A stretch of 64,000 bases of DNA from Alphaproteobacteria bacterium (GCA_018823745.1 JAHJHR010000003.1:397183-461182), one strand, 5' to 3'. Positions 51,648 to 60,363 are shown, numbered from the stretch's first letter. Made by a program: numbers and translations. Notes: generated by a model not told the origin, from the letters alone.

Positions 51648-53231
51648 TCACCAGAACGCCGCGACAATCGCCAGCGTCAGCAGGGCGACCCCGATCACCT
51701 GCACACGGTAATCGGCGTACCAGGCATGCGGCCCATCGGGTGCGACCAGGCCGCGATGCCAGATCACGCCGGCACGGTCGGGGGCGGCCTTCTCCGGTGC
51801 GGCCAGGCTGACCGCCAGGCAGACCAGCGCGCAGAGGCCGGTGGTGATGCCGGCGGTGATGGTGAAATGCAGCGTCAGCCAGCCGGCCTGCGTCGCGATC
51901 AGGGCACACAGTCCCAGAATGTGCCCGAAGATCAGCGTCACCAGCGCCGCGCGCGGTGTTGCCCCGCGCCAGAACAGGCCGATGACGAAGATCGCCACGA
52001 CCGGGGGCACGGCATAGGAGAAAATCTCCTGCAGATAGGCAAAAATGCCGGGGAAATTGCGGATCATCGGCGCCCAGAGGGCGGCCACCACCATGAAGCC
52101 CAGCGTCAGCAGCCGGCCGAAGCGCAGCGCGCCGGCCATGCCCATCTTCTCGCGCCGCCGCTCGCCCAGGAAATCGTAGAAGACCAGCGTCGAGGCAGCA
52201 TTCAGCGTGCTGTCGATGGTCGACATGATGGCGGCGATCAGCGCCGCCAGCACCAGCCCGCGCAATCCCACCGGCAGCAATTCGGTCACCAGCGTCGGGA
52301 ACACGGCGTCCGGGCGCTCGATGCCGGGCAGGATGGAAATCGCCATCGCCCCGGGCAGCACCATGATGAACATCGGCGTGAGCTTCAGCAGTCCGGCCAG
52401 CGTCAGCCCCCAGCGGGCATGGTCCAGGCTGCGCGCCGCCAGCACGCGCTGCACGATGTACTGGTTGGTCGACCAGTAATAGAAGCCCAGGATCGGCACC
52501 CCGATCAGCGTACCCAGCCAGGGCAGATGCGGATCATCCAGTGGCCGGATCAGTGACAGATGGCCTTCCGGCAGCGCCCCGGTCGCGGCCTGCCAGGACC
52601 AGCCGGTATCGGCAAAGATGATCAGCGTCAGCGCCGTCGCCCCGCCCAGCAGCACGACCGCCTGGATGACATCGGTATAAACCACCGCACGCAACCCGCC
52701 GGCCACCGTGTACAGCCCGGCGAACAGCGCCAGCCCCAGGCAGGTCGGCCAGAAGGGCAGCCCCGGCACGAAGACCTGCAGGATCAGCGCGCCGGCATAG
52801 ATGCTGCCCGCCGTATCGACGAAGATCGACAGGAAGATGGTCATCGCCGAGATGTAGCGCCGGATCCGCGAATCGAAGCGTTTCTCGAAATATTCCGGGA
52901 TGGTGGACAGCCGGTTGCGATAGAAGATCGGCACGGTGATGAAGGCCATCACCAGGAAGATCAGCCCGGCCATCCATTCGTAATTGGCGACCGAAATACC
53001 GGCGGCATAGGCCTGCCCGGACAGGCCGATCAGCGTCGTGCCGGAGATGTTCGAGGCAAAAAGCGAGAAGCCGATAACCGCAAAGCCCAGCCCCCGGCCG
53101 GCCAGGAAGAAATCATCCGTGTCGCGGATATTACGCGACGCCAGAAAGCCGACGATGAAGATGACGACGACATAAAGACCGACGATGGCTGCATCGATGG
53201 CCGGAAATTCCGCCATGCCCAATCCCATCAT
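51648..53231 (-). CDS. Sodium:solute symporter family transporter (SSS)
   Basis: Inner-membrane protein of 527 aa with about 13-14 hydrophobic segments. Family marks: DFFLAGRGLGFAVIGFSLFASNISGTTLIGLSGQAYAAGISVANYEWM (in pieces), PIFYRNRLSTIPEYFEKRF, VAGGLRAVVYTDVIQAVVLL and ALIAAIMSTIDSTLNAASTL, the SGLT-like sodium-binding region with conserved Ser/Thr. The family imports sugars, amino acids or organic acids with sodium. An alternative start, MAEFPAIDAA, lies 15 bases in. Substrate unknown; its location suggests amino- or organic-acid uptake for the local catabolic genes. Confidence 0.9.
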   Translation of the reverse strand: MMGLGMAEFPAIDAAIVGLYVVVIFIVGFLASRNIRDTDDFFLAGRGLGFAVIGFSLFASNISGTTLIGLSGQAYAAGISVANYEWMAGLIFLVMAFITVPIFYRNRLSTIPEYFEKRFDSRIRRYISAMTIFLSIFVDTAGSIYAGALILQVFVPGLPFWPTCLGLALFAGLYTVAGGLRAVVYTDVIQAVVLLGGATALTLIIFADTGWSWQAATGALPEGHLSLIRPLDDPHLPWLGTLIGVPILGFYYWSTNQYIVQRVLAARSLDHARWGLTLAGLLKLTPMFIMVLPGAMAISILPGIERPDAVFPTLVTELLPVGLRGLVLAALIAAIMSTIDSTLNAASTLVFYDFLGERRREKMGMAGALRFGRLLTLGFMVVAALWAPMIRNFPGIFAYLQEIFSYAVPPVVAIFVIGLFWRGATPRAALVTLIFGHILGLCALIATQAGWLTLHFTITAGITTGLCALVCLAVSLAAPEKAAPDRAGVIWHRGLVAPDGPHAWYADYRVQVIGVALLTLAIVAAFW

Positions 53232-53303
53232 TATTCTTGCGTTTCTTATCCGGGCTTAGCGCATGGCGGCGGCCGGGAGCAACCCCCGCAGTCCAAAAAC
53301 CGT

Positions 53304-53326
53304 CAAAAGGGTTTTGGCAAAACCCC
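53304..53326 (-). terminator. Terminator after RidA gene
   Basis: On the minus strand, directly after the RidA stop, stem GGGTTTT/AAAACCC with a 3-nt loop is followed by TTTTGACGGTTTTT. Confidence 0.75.
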
Positions 53327-53737
53327 TCACCCCGCCGCGACGATCTCGATTTCCACCTGCCATTCTGGCTTGGCCAGAGCCGGCACATAGACAAGGGTGG
53401 AGGCGCAGACATGGCCTTCCATGACCCGGTCGCGGATCGGGCGCAGCTGGGCGGCATCGGCGGCGCCATAGACGAGATAGATCTGCATCTTCACTACGTC
53501 GCTCCAGCGCAGCTTCGACTCTTTCAGGATTTCCGTCAGGTTGAAGAACACGGCCTCGACCTGCTCGGCGAAATCCGTTGGTGTGGTGCCATCCGGCCGC
53601 TCGCCGACCTGGCCCGAGGTGAACAGCAGCGTCGCATCAGCCGGCAGTTCGACAGCGTGCTTGTAGCGGTTCATGAAGGGGGCGGCGATGGACCGGGGGT
53701 TGAAGAAACGCGCTTTCATGGGAACCTCCAATTTCAT
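53327..53737 (-). CDS. RidA-family protein (reactive enamine/imine deaminase-like)
   Basis: Trimeric-barrel protein of 136 aa in the Rid/YjgF group: MNRYKHAVELPADATLLFTSGQVGERPDGTTPTDFAEQVEAVFFNLTEIL (in pieces), WSDVVKMQIYLVYGA and the closing VCASTLVYVPALAKPEWQVEIEIVA. The usual catalytic Arg in the RidA core (VRVAVE...) is not seen: the corresponding segment reads STLVYVPALAKPEWQVEIE, so this is probably an Rid1-7 subgroup member rather than RidA itself. It may remove reactive intermediates made by PLP enzymes in the neighbourhood. Confidence 0.85.
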   Translation of the reverse strand: MKLEVPMKARFFNPRSIAAPFMNRYKHAVELPADATLLFTSGQVGERPDGTTPTDFAEQVEAVFFNLTEILKESKLRWSDVVKMQIYLVYGAADAAQLRPIRDRVMEGHVCASTLVYVPALAKPEWQVEIEIVAAG

Positions 53738-53800
53738 TTCGTCTGTTCATCCTGCGGGGCTGGCATGATAGAGCATGCAGGCCATAAACAGTCAGTCCCC

Positions 53801-53829
53801 TTGGAATTGCCTGTCAGGCTCCCTAACAT
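53801..53829 (+). promoter_or_regulatory. Predicted sigma-70-type promoter before aldehyde dehydrogenase
   Basis: TTGGAA, a 17-base spacer and TAACAT form a near-consensus -35/-10 pair, about 52 bp before the aldehyde dehydrogenase ATG, which has AGGAG eight bases upstream. Confidence 0.4.
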
Positions 53830-53880
53830 CTGGGCAGTGATTTCAAGAACTCTGTCGCAAAGCAAGTAGGAGCGAACGCC

Positions 53881-55314
53881 ATGTATCCGGAGGTTTCCCT
53901 CTATATCGACGGCAAATGGTGCAAGGGCAGCACCGGCCGCAGCGAGCCGATCCTGAACCCGGCCACCGAAGAAGAAATCGGCACCGTCCCGCATGCCGAC
54001 AAGGCCGATCTCGACCGTGCGCTGGCCGCTGCCGAGAAGGGCTTCGAGCAGTGGAAGAAGGTCTCCGCCTATGATCGTTCCAAGATCATGCGCAAGGCCG
54101 CCGACCTGCTGCGCAGCCGCGCCGATGCCATCGCCAAGGTGATGACGCTGGAACAGGGCAAGCCGGTTGCCCAGGCCAAGGGCGAGACGATGGCCGGCGC
54201 CGACGTCATCGACTGGTTCGCCGAGGAAGCGCGCCGCACCTATGGCCGTGTCATCCCGGCCCGCGCCGATGGCATCTACCAGCTGGTCATCAAGGAGCCG
54301 GTCGGCGTCGTCGCCGCCTTCACGCCGTGGAACTTTCCGATCAACCAGGCCGTGCGCAAGATTTCCGCCGCCCTGGCTGCCGGCTGCTCGATCATCATCA
54401 AGGGCCCGGAGGAAACCCCGGCCTCCTGCATGGAACTGATCAAGGCCTATGTCGATGCCGGCGTGCCGGCGGGCGTGATCAACCTGGTCTTCGGCGTGCC
54501 GTCCGAGGTCTCCGAATATCTGATCCCGCATCCGATCGTGAAGAAGGTCACCTTCACCGGCTCCACCGCCGTCGGCAAGCAGCTGGCCGCCCTGGCCGGC
54601 CTGCACATGAAGCGCGTCACGATGGAGCTGGGCGGCCACGCCCCGGCCATCGTGTTCGAGGATGCCGATCTCCACACCGCCGTGAAGATTCTGGGCGTGA
54701 ACAAATTCCGCAATGGCGGGCAGGTCTGCGTCTCCCCGACCCGCTTCCTGGTGCATGAATCGCTGTATGGCAAATTCGTCGACGCCTTCACCGAGATCGC
54801 CAAGAACACCAAGGTCGGCAACGGCCTGGAAGACGGTGTGGAGATGGGTCCGCTGGCCAATGGCCGCCGCATCACCGCGATGGATTCGCTGGTCGCCGAC
54901 GCCGTGTCCAAGGGGGCCAAGATCCGCACCGGTGGCAAGCGTATCGGCAACAAGGGCTATTTCTTCGAGCCGACGGTGCTGACCGACGTCTCGACCGATG
55001 CCCGCATCCTGCATGAGGAGCCGTTCGGCCCGATCGCCCCGATCATGCCGTTCAGCAGCTTCGACGAGGTGGTGAAGGAAGCCAACCGCCTGCCCTACGG
55101 CCTGGCGGCCTATGCCTATACCAACTCCGCCAAGACCGCGAACGCCATTGGCGCCGCCGTCGAAAGCGGCATGGTGTCGATCAACCATCACGGCCTTGCC
55201 CTGCCGGAAGTGCCGTTCGGCGGCATCAAGGATAGCGGCTATGGCAGCGAAGGCGGTTCGGAGGCCATCGAGGCCTATCTGAACACCAAATTCGTCACGC
55301 AGGCCGGGCTGTAA
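53881..55314 (+). CDS. NAD-dependent aldehyde dehydrogenase (succinate-semialdehyde type)
   Basis: Aldehyde dehydrogenase of 477 aa. The catalytic set is complete: Asn151 in AFTPWNFPINQA, Glu249 in TMELGGHAP and nucleophile Cys283 in NGGQVCVSPTRF. The GSTAVGKQL cofactor-binding turn is at 227-235. The family includes succinate-semialdehyde, glutarate-semialdehyde and alpha-ketoglutaric-semialdehyde dehydrogenases; VSPTR after the Cys is common in the last group. Start ATG follows AGGAG. It is divergent from RidA and ends at the terminator at 55330-55364, so it is probably monocistronic. Confidence 0.92.
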   Translation: MYPEVSLYIDGKWCKGSTGRSEPILNPATEEEIGTVPHADKADLDRALAAAEKGFEQWKKVSAYDRSKIMRKAADLLRSRADAIAKVMTLEQGKPVAQAKGETMAGADVIDWFAEEARRTYGRVIPARADGIYQLVIKEPVGVVAAFTPWNFPINQAVRKISAALAAGCSIIIKGPEETPASCMELIKAYVDAGVPAGVINLVFGVPSEVSEYLIPHPIVKKVTFTGSTAVGKQLAALAGLHMKRVTMELGGHAPAIVFEDADLHTAVKILGVNKFRNGGQVCVSPTRFLVHESLYGKFVDAFTEIAKNTKVGNGLEDGVEMGPLANGRRITAMDSLVADAVSKGAKIRTGGKRIGNKGYFFEPTVLTDVSTDARILHEEPFGPIAPIMPFSSFDEVVKEANRLPYGLAAYAYTNSAKTANAIGAAVESGMVSINHHGLALPEVPFGGIKDSGYGSEGGSEAIEAYLNTKFVTQAGL

Positions 55315-55329
55315 GCCTTACCTGCCAGG

Positions 55330-55364
55330 AAAGGCCGGCGCCGCAACGCGCCGGCCTTTTTTCT
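55330..55364 (+). terminator. Rho-independent terminator after aldehyde dehydrogenase
   Basis: Stem AAAGGCCGGCGC/GCGCCGGCCTTT with a 6-nt loop followed by TTTTTTCTG, about 15 bp downstream of the stop. Confidence 0.9.
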
Positions 55365-55439
55365 GTCGCTCCGCTTGCCAAGCCTGCCCGACCCGCCTAA
55401 GCATGGGCCAGATAGAACACGCCAATAACGGGTACGCCC

Positions 55440-56291
55440 TTGTCCATCGCCCTGAGCCGGTCGCGGCTGCTGCGCTCGCCCTTCCTGGTGTTTTTCAGCC
55501 TGATCCGCCACCGCCATCTGATCGTCCAGATGGCGATGCAGGAGGTCCGGTCGCGCTATAGCGGCTCGGTGCTGGGCATCGTCTGGTCGTTCTTCAACCC
55601 GCTGCTGCAGCTGGCGGTCTATACCTTCGTCTTCGGCTATATCTTCCAGGCGCGCTGGGGCGTGGAGACAGGCGATGGCGGTTTCGCCGCCAAGCTGGAA
55701 TTCGCCGTCATCCTGTTCAGCGGACTGATCCTGCACAGCTTCTTCGCCGAATGCATCGGCCGGGCGCCGATCCTGATGCAATCCAACGCCAATCTGGTAA
55801 AGCGCGTCGTCTTCCCGCTGGAGGTGCTGCCCTGGGTTGCCATCGCTGCCGCCCTGTTCCATCTGGCCATCGGCTTCGTCGTACTGGCCATCGGCATCCT
55901 GATCGTCTTCGGTGGCATCCCCTGGACCGCCATTTTCGTCGTGCTGCCGGTGCTGTCGCTGATGCTGATCGCCGTCGGCGCCACCTGGTTCCTGGCCTCC
56001 ATCGGCGTGTTCTTCCGCGATATCGGCCAGGCCATCGGGCCGGTGATCATGATCCTGCTGTTCGTCAGCCCGATCCTGTTTCCGACCGACCGGCTGCCGG
56101 AAACCTTCCGCTTCATCCTGCTGCTGAACCCGCTGACCATCCCGGTGGAGCAGGTGCGCGCCGTGCTGCTGTGGGGCGTGATGCCGGACTGGCTGCTGCT
56201 GGCGAAGCATTTCGCCGTCGGCCTTGTTGTCGCCTGGATCGGCTATTACTGGTTCGCGCGCACCCACAAGGCCTTCGCCGACGTCATCTGA
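55440..56291 (+). CDS. ABC-2 type polysaccharide/polyol export permease
   Basis: Inner-membrane permease of 283 aa with about six hydrophobic segments. SLIRHRHLIVQMAMQEVRSRYSGSVLGIVWSFFNPLLQLAVYTFVFGYIF (in pieces) is the ABC-2 signature of Wzm/TagG-like O-antigen, capsule or teichoic-acid exporters, and FSGLILHSFFAECIGRAPILMQSNANLVKRVVFPLEVLP is highly typical. It starts with TTG; no clear ribosome site. The ATPase partner (Wzt) normally needed is not encoded in the 3' neighbours, which are a sulfotransferase-like gene and a GT4 gene. Confidence 0.9.
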   Translation: MSIALSRSRLLRSPFLVFFSLIRHRHLIVQMAMQEVRSRYSGSVLGIVWSFFNPLLQLAVYTFVFGYIFQARWGVETGDGGFAAKLEFAVILFSGLILHSFFAECIGRAPILMQSNANLVKRVVFPLEVLPWVAIAAALFHLAIGFVVLAIGILIVFGGIPWTAIFVVLPVLSLMLIAVGATWFLASIGVFFRDIGQAIGPVIMILLFVSPILFPTDRLPETFRFILLLNPLTIPVEQVRAVLLWGVMPDWLLLAKHFAVGLVVAWIGYYWFARTHKAFADVI

Positions 56292-56310
56292 TCTTTTCCT
56301 GAGTAGTTTC

Positions 56311-57141
56311 ATGCGCCCTTCCATCGTCATCATCCTCGGCATGCACAACAGCGGCACCTCGCTGCTGGCCCGCCTCGCCGCCCTGCTCGGTCTGCGGCTG
56401 GGCGACGAGGTGCTGACCCGCGCCGATTTCGAGATCGCCCCGGCCTATGATTACTGGGAGCATGCCCGCATCACCGCGCTGCAGGACGAGCTGCTGACCA
56501 TCCTCGACCGGCACTGGAGCACGCCGTCCAGCCACTTGCCGATTGCCAGCGCGGCCTGGGACCAGCCGGAAGTGCGCCGCATCGAACAGGAACTGCGCGC
56601 CATCGTCGAACAGGAACTGGCGCAATCCGCCGGCCAGCCCTGGGGCTTCAAGGATCCGCGCACGGTGCGCCTCATGCCGCTCTGGCAGTGCATCATGGCC
56701 GATCTGGATGCAGCGCCGCACTACCTGATCAGCCTGCGCGACCCGGCGACGGTCACCGCCTCCTTCGCCAGCAAAGGCCAGGTCGCCCCCGAAGATGCCG
56801 AGGCGCTGTGGCGCCGGCATTACGTTGAAGCGCTGGCGGCCACGCAGGGCCAGCCGCGCCTTGTGGTGGACTATGATTCCTGGCTGGAACAGCCGGAAGC
56901 GCAGATCGATGCGCTGGCCGGTTTTCTGGGGGCGTCGGCACGCGGGCCGCAGGCTCTGGCAGCGGTCCGGGAAGCCATAGACCCCAAGCTACGCACCATG
57001 CGCGGCGAGGCCATTACCCTGTCGCCGCTGACGCTGGAGGTTGCCGCGTGCCTGCGCGCCATGATCGGCGGTGCGGAGCATGAAGCGCGCATTACTACCG
57101 TATTGGCCGATGCGCTGGCTGCCGACCGGGCGGCTGAATGA
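56311..57141 (+). CDS. Sulfotransferase-family-like protein
   Basis: Protein of 276 aa. The N-terminus IVIILGMHNSGTSLLARLAALLG resembles the 5'-phosphosulfate loop of PAPS-dependent sulfotransferases (here HNSGTS). A second match is HYLISLRDPATVTASF, the RDP motif used to bind the 3'-phosphate. GFKDPRTVRLMPLW fits the loop-binding Lys. The N-terminus starts without a signal peptide. It may sulfate the glycan exported by the neighbouring ABC permease. Its stop overlaps the GT4 start by 4 nt. Confidence 0.7.
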   Translation: MRPSIVIILGMHNSGTSLLARLAALLGLRLGDEVLTRADFEIAPAYDYWEHARITALQDELLTILDRHWSTPSSHLPIASAAWDQPEVRRIEQELRAIVEQELAQSAGQPWGFKDPRTVRLMPLWQCIMADLDAAPHYLISLRDPATVTASFASKGQVAPEDAEALWRRHYVEALAATQGQPRLVVDYDSWLEQPEAQIDALAGFLGASARGPQALAAVREAIDPKLRTMRGEAITLSPLTLEVAACLRAMIGGAEHEARITTVLADALAADRAAE

Positions 57142-58382
57142 GCAGCGCGGCTGCCCTTCCGCATTCTGACCAGCCGGCGCAGAAGCGTCGGGTTGCCATC
57201 ATCACTGCCGAGATATTGGGGCCGGTGCGCAATGGCGGCATCGCCACTGCCTATACCGGCCTGGCCGAGGCTTTGGCGGCGGAAGGCCACGCGGTCGACA
57301 TCCTGTTTGTCGACCTGACCAATGCCGCAGCCGATGGCAGTGACGGCTGGGTGAACCATTATGCGACGCAGGGCATCAGCCTGTCCTGCCTGCCCGGCAG
57401 CGGCGATCTCGTCGCGCTGTCACAGGCGGCAGCGGAGTGGCTGCGCGGCCGCAATGCCGATATTGCGCATTTCCACGACTGGCTCGGCCTCGGTGCGGCC
57501 GCCATAGCGGAGAAGCGTGCCGGAAAGGCGTTCTTCGACACGCTGCTGGTGGTCGGCACGCATGGCCCCAGCGCCTGGGCGGCTGAGGGCAATGCCGTCG
57601 CCCTGGACCCCGGCATTGACCACCAGGAACGGCGCAGCGTGGCCCTGGCCGATGTGCTGGTCAGCCCCAGCGCCTATCTGCTGGACTGGTTCCGCGCCCG
57701 GGGCTGGGACCTGCCGAGGCAATACCATGTGCAACAGAATCTGCTGCCCGGCCGGGCCGATCTCCCCCCGCCGCGCCAGACACTCGCGGTCCGGGAGCTG
57801 GTCTTCTTCGGCCGGCTGGAGCGGCGCAAGGGCGTGGTGCTGTTCTGCGACGCGCTCGACCTTCTGGCGACACGCGGGAAACTGGCCGGCCTGTCGGTCA
57901 CCCTGCTGGGCCGGACAGCACCGGTCGACGGCCAGGACGGCCTGACCTATGCCCGGCACCGGGCGCAGCACTGGGGCCTTCCGGTTACGGCCATTGGCGA
58001 CAGGGACACCGCCGCCGCCCTGGCCTATCTGAAAGAGGGAAACCGGCTGGCCGTCATTCCCTCGCTGATCGAGAATTCACCCTGCACCGTGCTGGAATGC
58101 CTGCTCGACGGCATCCCCTTCCTGGCCGCCGATGTCGGCGGCGTGGCCGAGCTGATCGCCCCGGATGATCGCGCCTCCCTGCTGTTTGCAGCCCAGGCCG
58201 AAGCGCTGGCCGGCCGGCTGGAGCAGGTGCTGACCTCAGGCGCCATGACCGGCGCACCGGCGATCCCGCAAGCCATCGTGCGGCAGGGCTGGACCAACTG
58301 GCATGCGACGGTGCCCCACAAAGCCCGCTGGCCGCGTGCCCTCTGGCGTTTTCTTGCCCGGATCGGATTTACGCCCGCTTAA
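57138..58382 (+). CDS. GT4-family glycosyltransferase
   Basis: GT-B glycosyltransferase of 414 aa. VAIITAEILGPVRNGGIATAYTGLAEALAAEGHAVDILF is the GT4 N-terminal pattern. HFHDWLGLGAAA lies in the N-terminal lobe, and LVFFGRLERRKGVVLFCDALDLL and NSPCTVLECLLDGIPFLAADVGGVAELI carry the donor-binding motif (E at the EX7E position, TVLECL). It overlaps the sulfotransferase-like gene by 4 nt. Together with the permease it points to synthesis and export of a surface polysaccharide. Confidence 0.9.
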   Translation: MSSAAALPHSDQPAQKRRVAIITAEILGPVRNGGIATAYTGLAEALAAEGHAVDILFVDLTNAAADGSDGWVNHYATQGISLSCLPGSGDLVALSQAAAEWLRGRNADIAHFHDWLGLGAAAIAEKRAGKAFFDTLLVVGTHGPSAWAAEGNAVALDPGIDHQERRSVALADVLVSPSAYLLDWFRARGWDLPRQYHVQQNLLPGRADLPPPRQTLAVRELVFFGRLERRKGVVLFCDALDLLATRGKLAGLSVTLLGRTAPVDGQDGLTYARHRAQHWGLPVTAIGDRDTAAALAYLKEGNRLAVIPSLIENSPCTVLECLLDGIPFLAADVGGVAELIAPDDRASLLFAAQAEALAGRLEQVLTSGAMTGAPAIPQAIVRQGWTNWHATVPHKARWPRALWRFLARIGFTPA

Positions 58383-58435
58383 TCAGTTCACGGCATTCTG
58401 CCATACCCCCTTGATGCACCCGGCAGGAGCAAGCG

Positions 58436-58993
58436 GTGTCGCCGACAGCCATCCCTCTGACGAACTATACAATCACCCCCATGTCGGGCCAGGAAATGCC
58501 GGATGAGCGGTTGCGCGGCCTGTTCGCCTATTGGCAGTCACGCGGGAGTGCGGATCGGTTGCCGGGACGGCGCGACATCGATCCCATCGATATTCCCCGC
58601 CTGCTGCCCAACATCATGCTGCTGGATATCGAGCCGCCGGGACCGCGGCGCTATCGCTTCCGCCTGTTCGGCACCGAGATGGCGAAGCTAGCCGGCCGGG
58701 ACGCCACCGGCCTCTATACCGAGGACATCCTGCCGCAGCTCTATATCGATTATGTCCTGTTCCTGAACGCCTCGGTGATCCAGCACCGCCGCGCGATCTA
58801 TTCCGAGACGCTGTATCACGATGAGGGCAAGGCGACGAACAGCCTGACCTATCGCTTGCTGATGCCGCTCGCCAGCAACGGCCAGGACGTCGACATGATT
58901 CTGGCCTGCCAGTATTTCCAGCGGCGCGGACAGACCACCGGCTGGGAAGGCGACTGGCGCACCGTGCAACCGCGCACCATGCTGCTGGAATAG
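58436..58993 (+). CDS. PAS-domain (PAS_5) protein
   Basis: Protein of 185 aa with one PAS-like domain, common as a single-domain protein in alphaproteobacteria. Marks: LRGLFAYWQSRGSADRLPGRRDIDPIDIPRLLPNIMLLDI, RYRFRLFGTEMAKLAGRDATGLYTED and LTYRLLMPLASNGQDVDMILACQYFQ (seen in pieces). No kinase, cyclase or DNA-binding domain is attached, so its output is unclear. Start is a GTG. It lies 53 bp after the GT4 gene. Confidence 0.8.
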   Translation: MSPTAIPLTNYTITPMSGQEMPDERLRGLFAYWQSRGSADRLPGRRDIDPIDIPRLLPNIMLLDIEPPGPRRYRFRLFGTEMAKLAGRDATGLYTEDILPQLYIDYVLFLNASVIQHRRAIYSETLYHDEGKATNSLTYRLLMPLASNGQDVDMILACQYFQRRGQTTGWEGDWRTVQPRTMLLE

Positions 58994-59002
58994 TCCCAAC
59001 CG

Positions 59003-59977
59003 CTACAGCCCCTTGTAGCGCCGGTACCATTTGACGAAGCGCGGCAGGCCGATATCGATGGGCGTGGCCGGGTCATAGCCGAAATCGCGCCGCGTATCGT
59101 CGATATCGGCATGGGTCTGGCGCACATCGCCCTTCTGCATCGGCGCTTCCTCGATGATCGCCGGACGCCCCGCCGCCTGCTCGATCACCGCCACGAAGCG
59201 GCGCAGCGGCTCCACCTTGTTATTACCGAGATTGTAGAGCCGGTGCGTCACCCCGGCCTCGTCGGGCACCGGCGGGCGGTCAATGGCGGCCATCAGCCCG
59301 GCGACGATATCGTCGATATAGGTGAAGTCGCGCGCCATCTCGCCCTTATTGAACAGCCGGATCGGCCGCCCCTCGATGATCGCGCTGGCGAACAGATAGG
59401 GCGCCATGTCGGGCCGCCCCCAGGGGCCATAGACGGTGAAGAAGCGGAAGCCCGTGGCCGGAATGCCGTACAGGCTGGCATAGGCATAGGCCATCGCCTC
59501 ATTGGCTTTCTTCGTCGCCCCATAGAAGGATACCGGCCGGTCCGTCGGGTCGGTGACCGCGAAGGGCAGCTTCCGGTTCGCGCCATAGACCGAGGATGAG
59601 CTGGCATAGATGAGGTGGCGCAGCCCCGCATTATGCCGCGCCAGTTCCAGCACTGTCAGGAAGCCCTGGATGTTGGAGCGCGTATAGGCCTGCGGATTCT
59701 CGACCGAATAGCGCACGCCGGCCTGGGCGGCCAGATGGACGATGACGTCGAAACGCTCCCCCGCCAGCGCCGCCTGCACGCTTTCTCCCTCCGCCAGATC
59801 GGCCTCAATGAACTGGAAATCACCTTCGGGCAGGGCAGCAAGCCGGGCCCGCTTCAGCGCCGGGTCGTAATAAGCGTTCAGATTATCCAGCCCGACGACC
59901 CTATGCCCGGCGCGCAGCAGGGCCGACGCCAGATGGAAGCCGATGAAGCCGGCAGCACCGGTGACAAGAATATTCAT
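59003..59977 (-). CDS. NAD-dependent nucleotide-sugar epimerase (UDP-glucuronate 4-epimerase-like)
   Basis: Short-chain dehydrogenase-fold enzyme of 324 aa. NAD motif [20 protein letters not shown], the HLAAQAGVRYSVENPQAY signature, the SSSSVYG serine and the YxxxK pair in VSFYGATKKANE, then RFFTVYGPWGRPDMAPYLF. The combination AAQAGVRYSVENP and FTVYGPWGRPDMA is that of UDP-glucuronate/UDP-galacturonate epimerases, which feed surface-polysaccharide synthesis. The start at 59977 has an AGG-containing leader. A 101-bp copy of its 5' end lies at 62231-62331. Confidence 0.9.
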   Translation of the reverse strand: MNILVTGAAGFIGFHLASALLRAGHRVVGLDNLNAYYDPALKRARLAALPEGDFQFIEADLAEGESVQAALAGERFDVIVHLAAQAGVRYSVENPQAYTRSNIQGFLTVLELARHNAGLRHLIYASSSSVYGANRKLPFAVTDPTDRPVSFYGATKKANEAMAYAYASLYGIPATGFRFFTVYGPWGRPDMAPYLFASAIIEGRPIRLFNKGEMARDFTYIDDIVAGLMAAIDRPPVPDEAGVTHRLYNLGNNKVEPLRRFVAVIEQAAGRPAIIEEAPMQKGDVRQTHADIDDTRRDFGYDPATPIDIGLPRFVKWYRRYKGL

Positions 59978-60304
59978 GCCTGGGTAATCCGCCGCGACAG
60001 CCATGCCATCACACCAAAGGCGGGTGTCGATCTATTGCATGCGCCGACGCAGACAACAACAAAGGGACTGACTCTGATGCTCACCACAAGCGTCTCGCTT
60101 TTTCCGTGCAGGATGGCGGCATTCTGGCACGTCACCTTGAGCATCTCCATGCAGATCAGGGCTGGAAACGCCCCCGCAAAGGCATGCAACTTAAGATTGA
60201 ATCTAAATATAATATATTAATTTTATTCAACTTATAAAGTGACTTTTAAATTAAATAAAAAAGTCAAAACAAAAATTTTGGATAATCAAGATTCCAGAAG
60301 GGCA

Positions 60305-60320
60305 TTAACCGATTTTTAAC
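60305..60320. promoter_or_regulatory. CtrA-type box TTAA-N7-TTAAC upstream of MCP 2
   Basis: TTAA, seven bases and TTAAC exactly match the full CtrA consensus known from alphaproteobacteria, located 135-150 bp before the MCP 2 start in AT-rich DNA. CtrA activates motility and chemotaxis genes in several Rhodospirillales. Confidence 0.55.
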
Positions 60321-60349
60321 CAATCCAAAATACACAGTTAAATCAATAT

Positions 60350-60363
60350 GGAACGAACGTTCC
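60350..60363. promoter_or_regulatory. Palindromic GGAACGAACGTTCC element before MCP 2
   Basis: Perfect 6-bp arms GGAACG/CGTTCC around AA, about 92 bp before the MCP 2 start. The same element with one or two changes occurs before MCP 1 (21823-21835). Confidence 0.5.
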
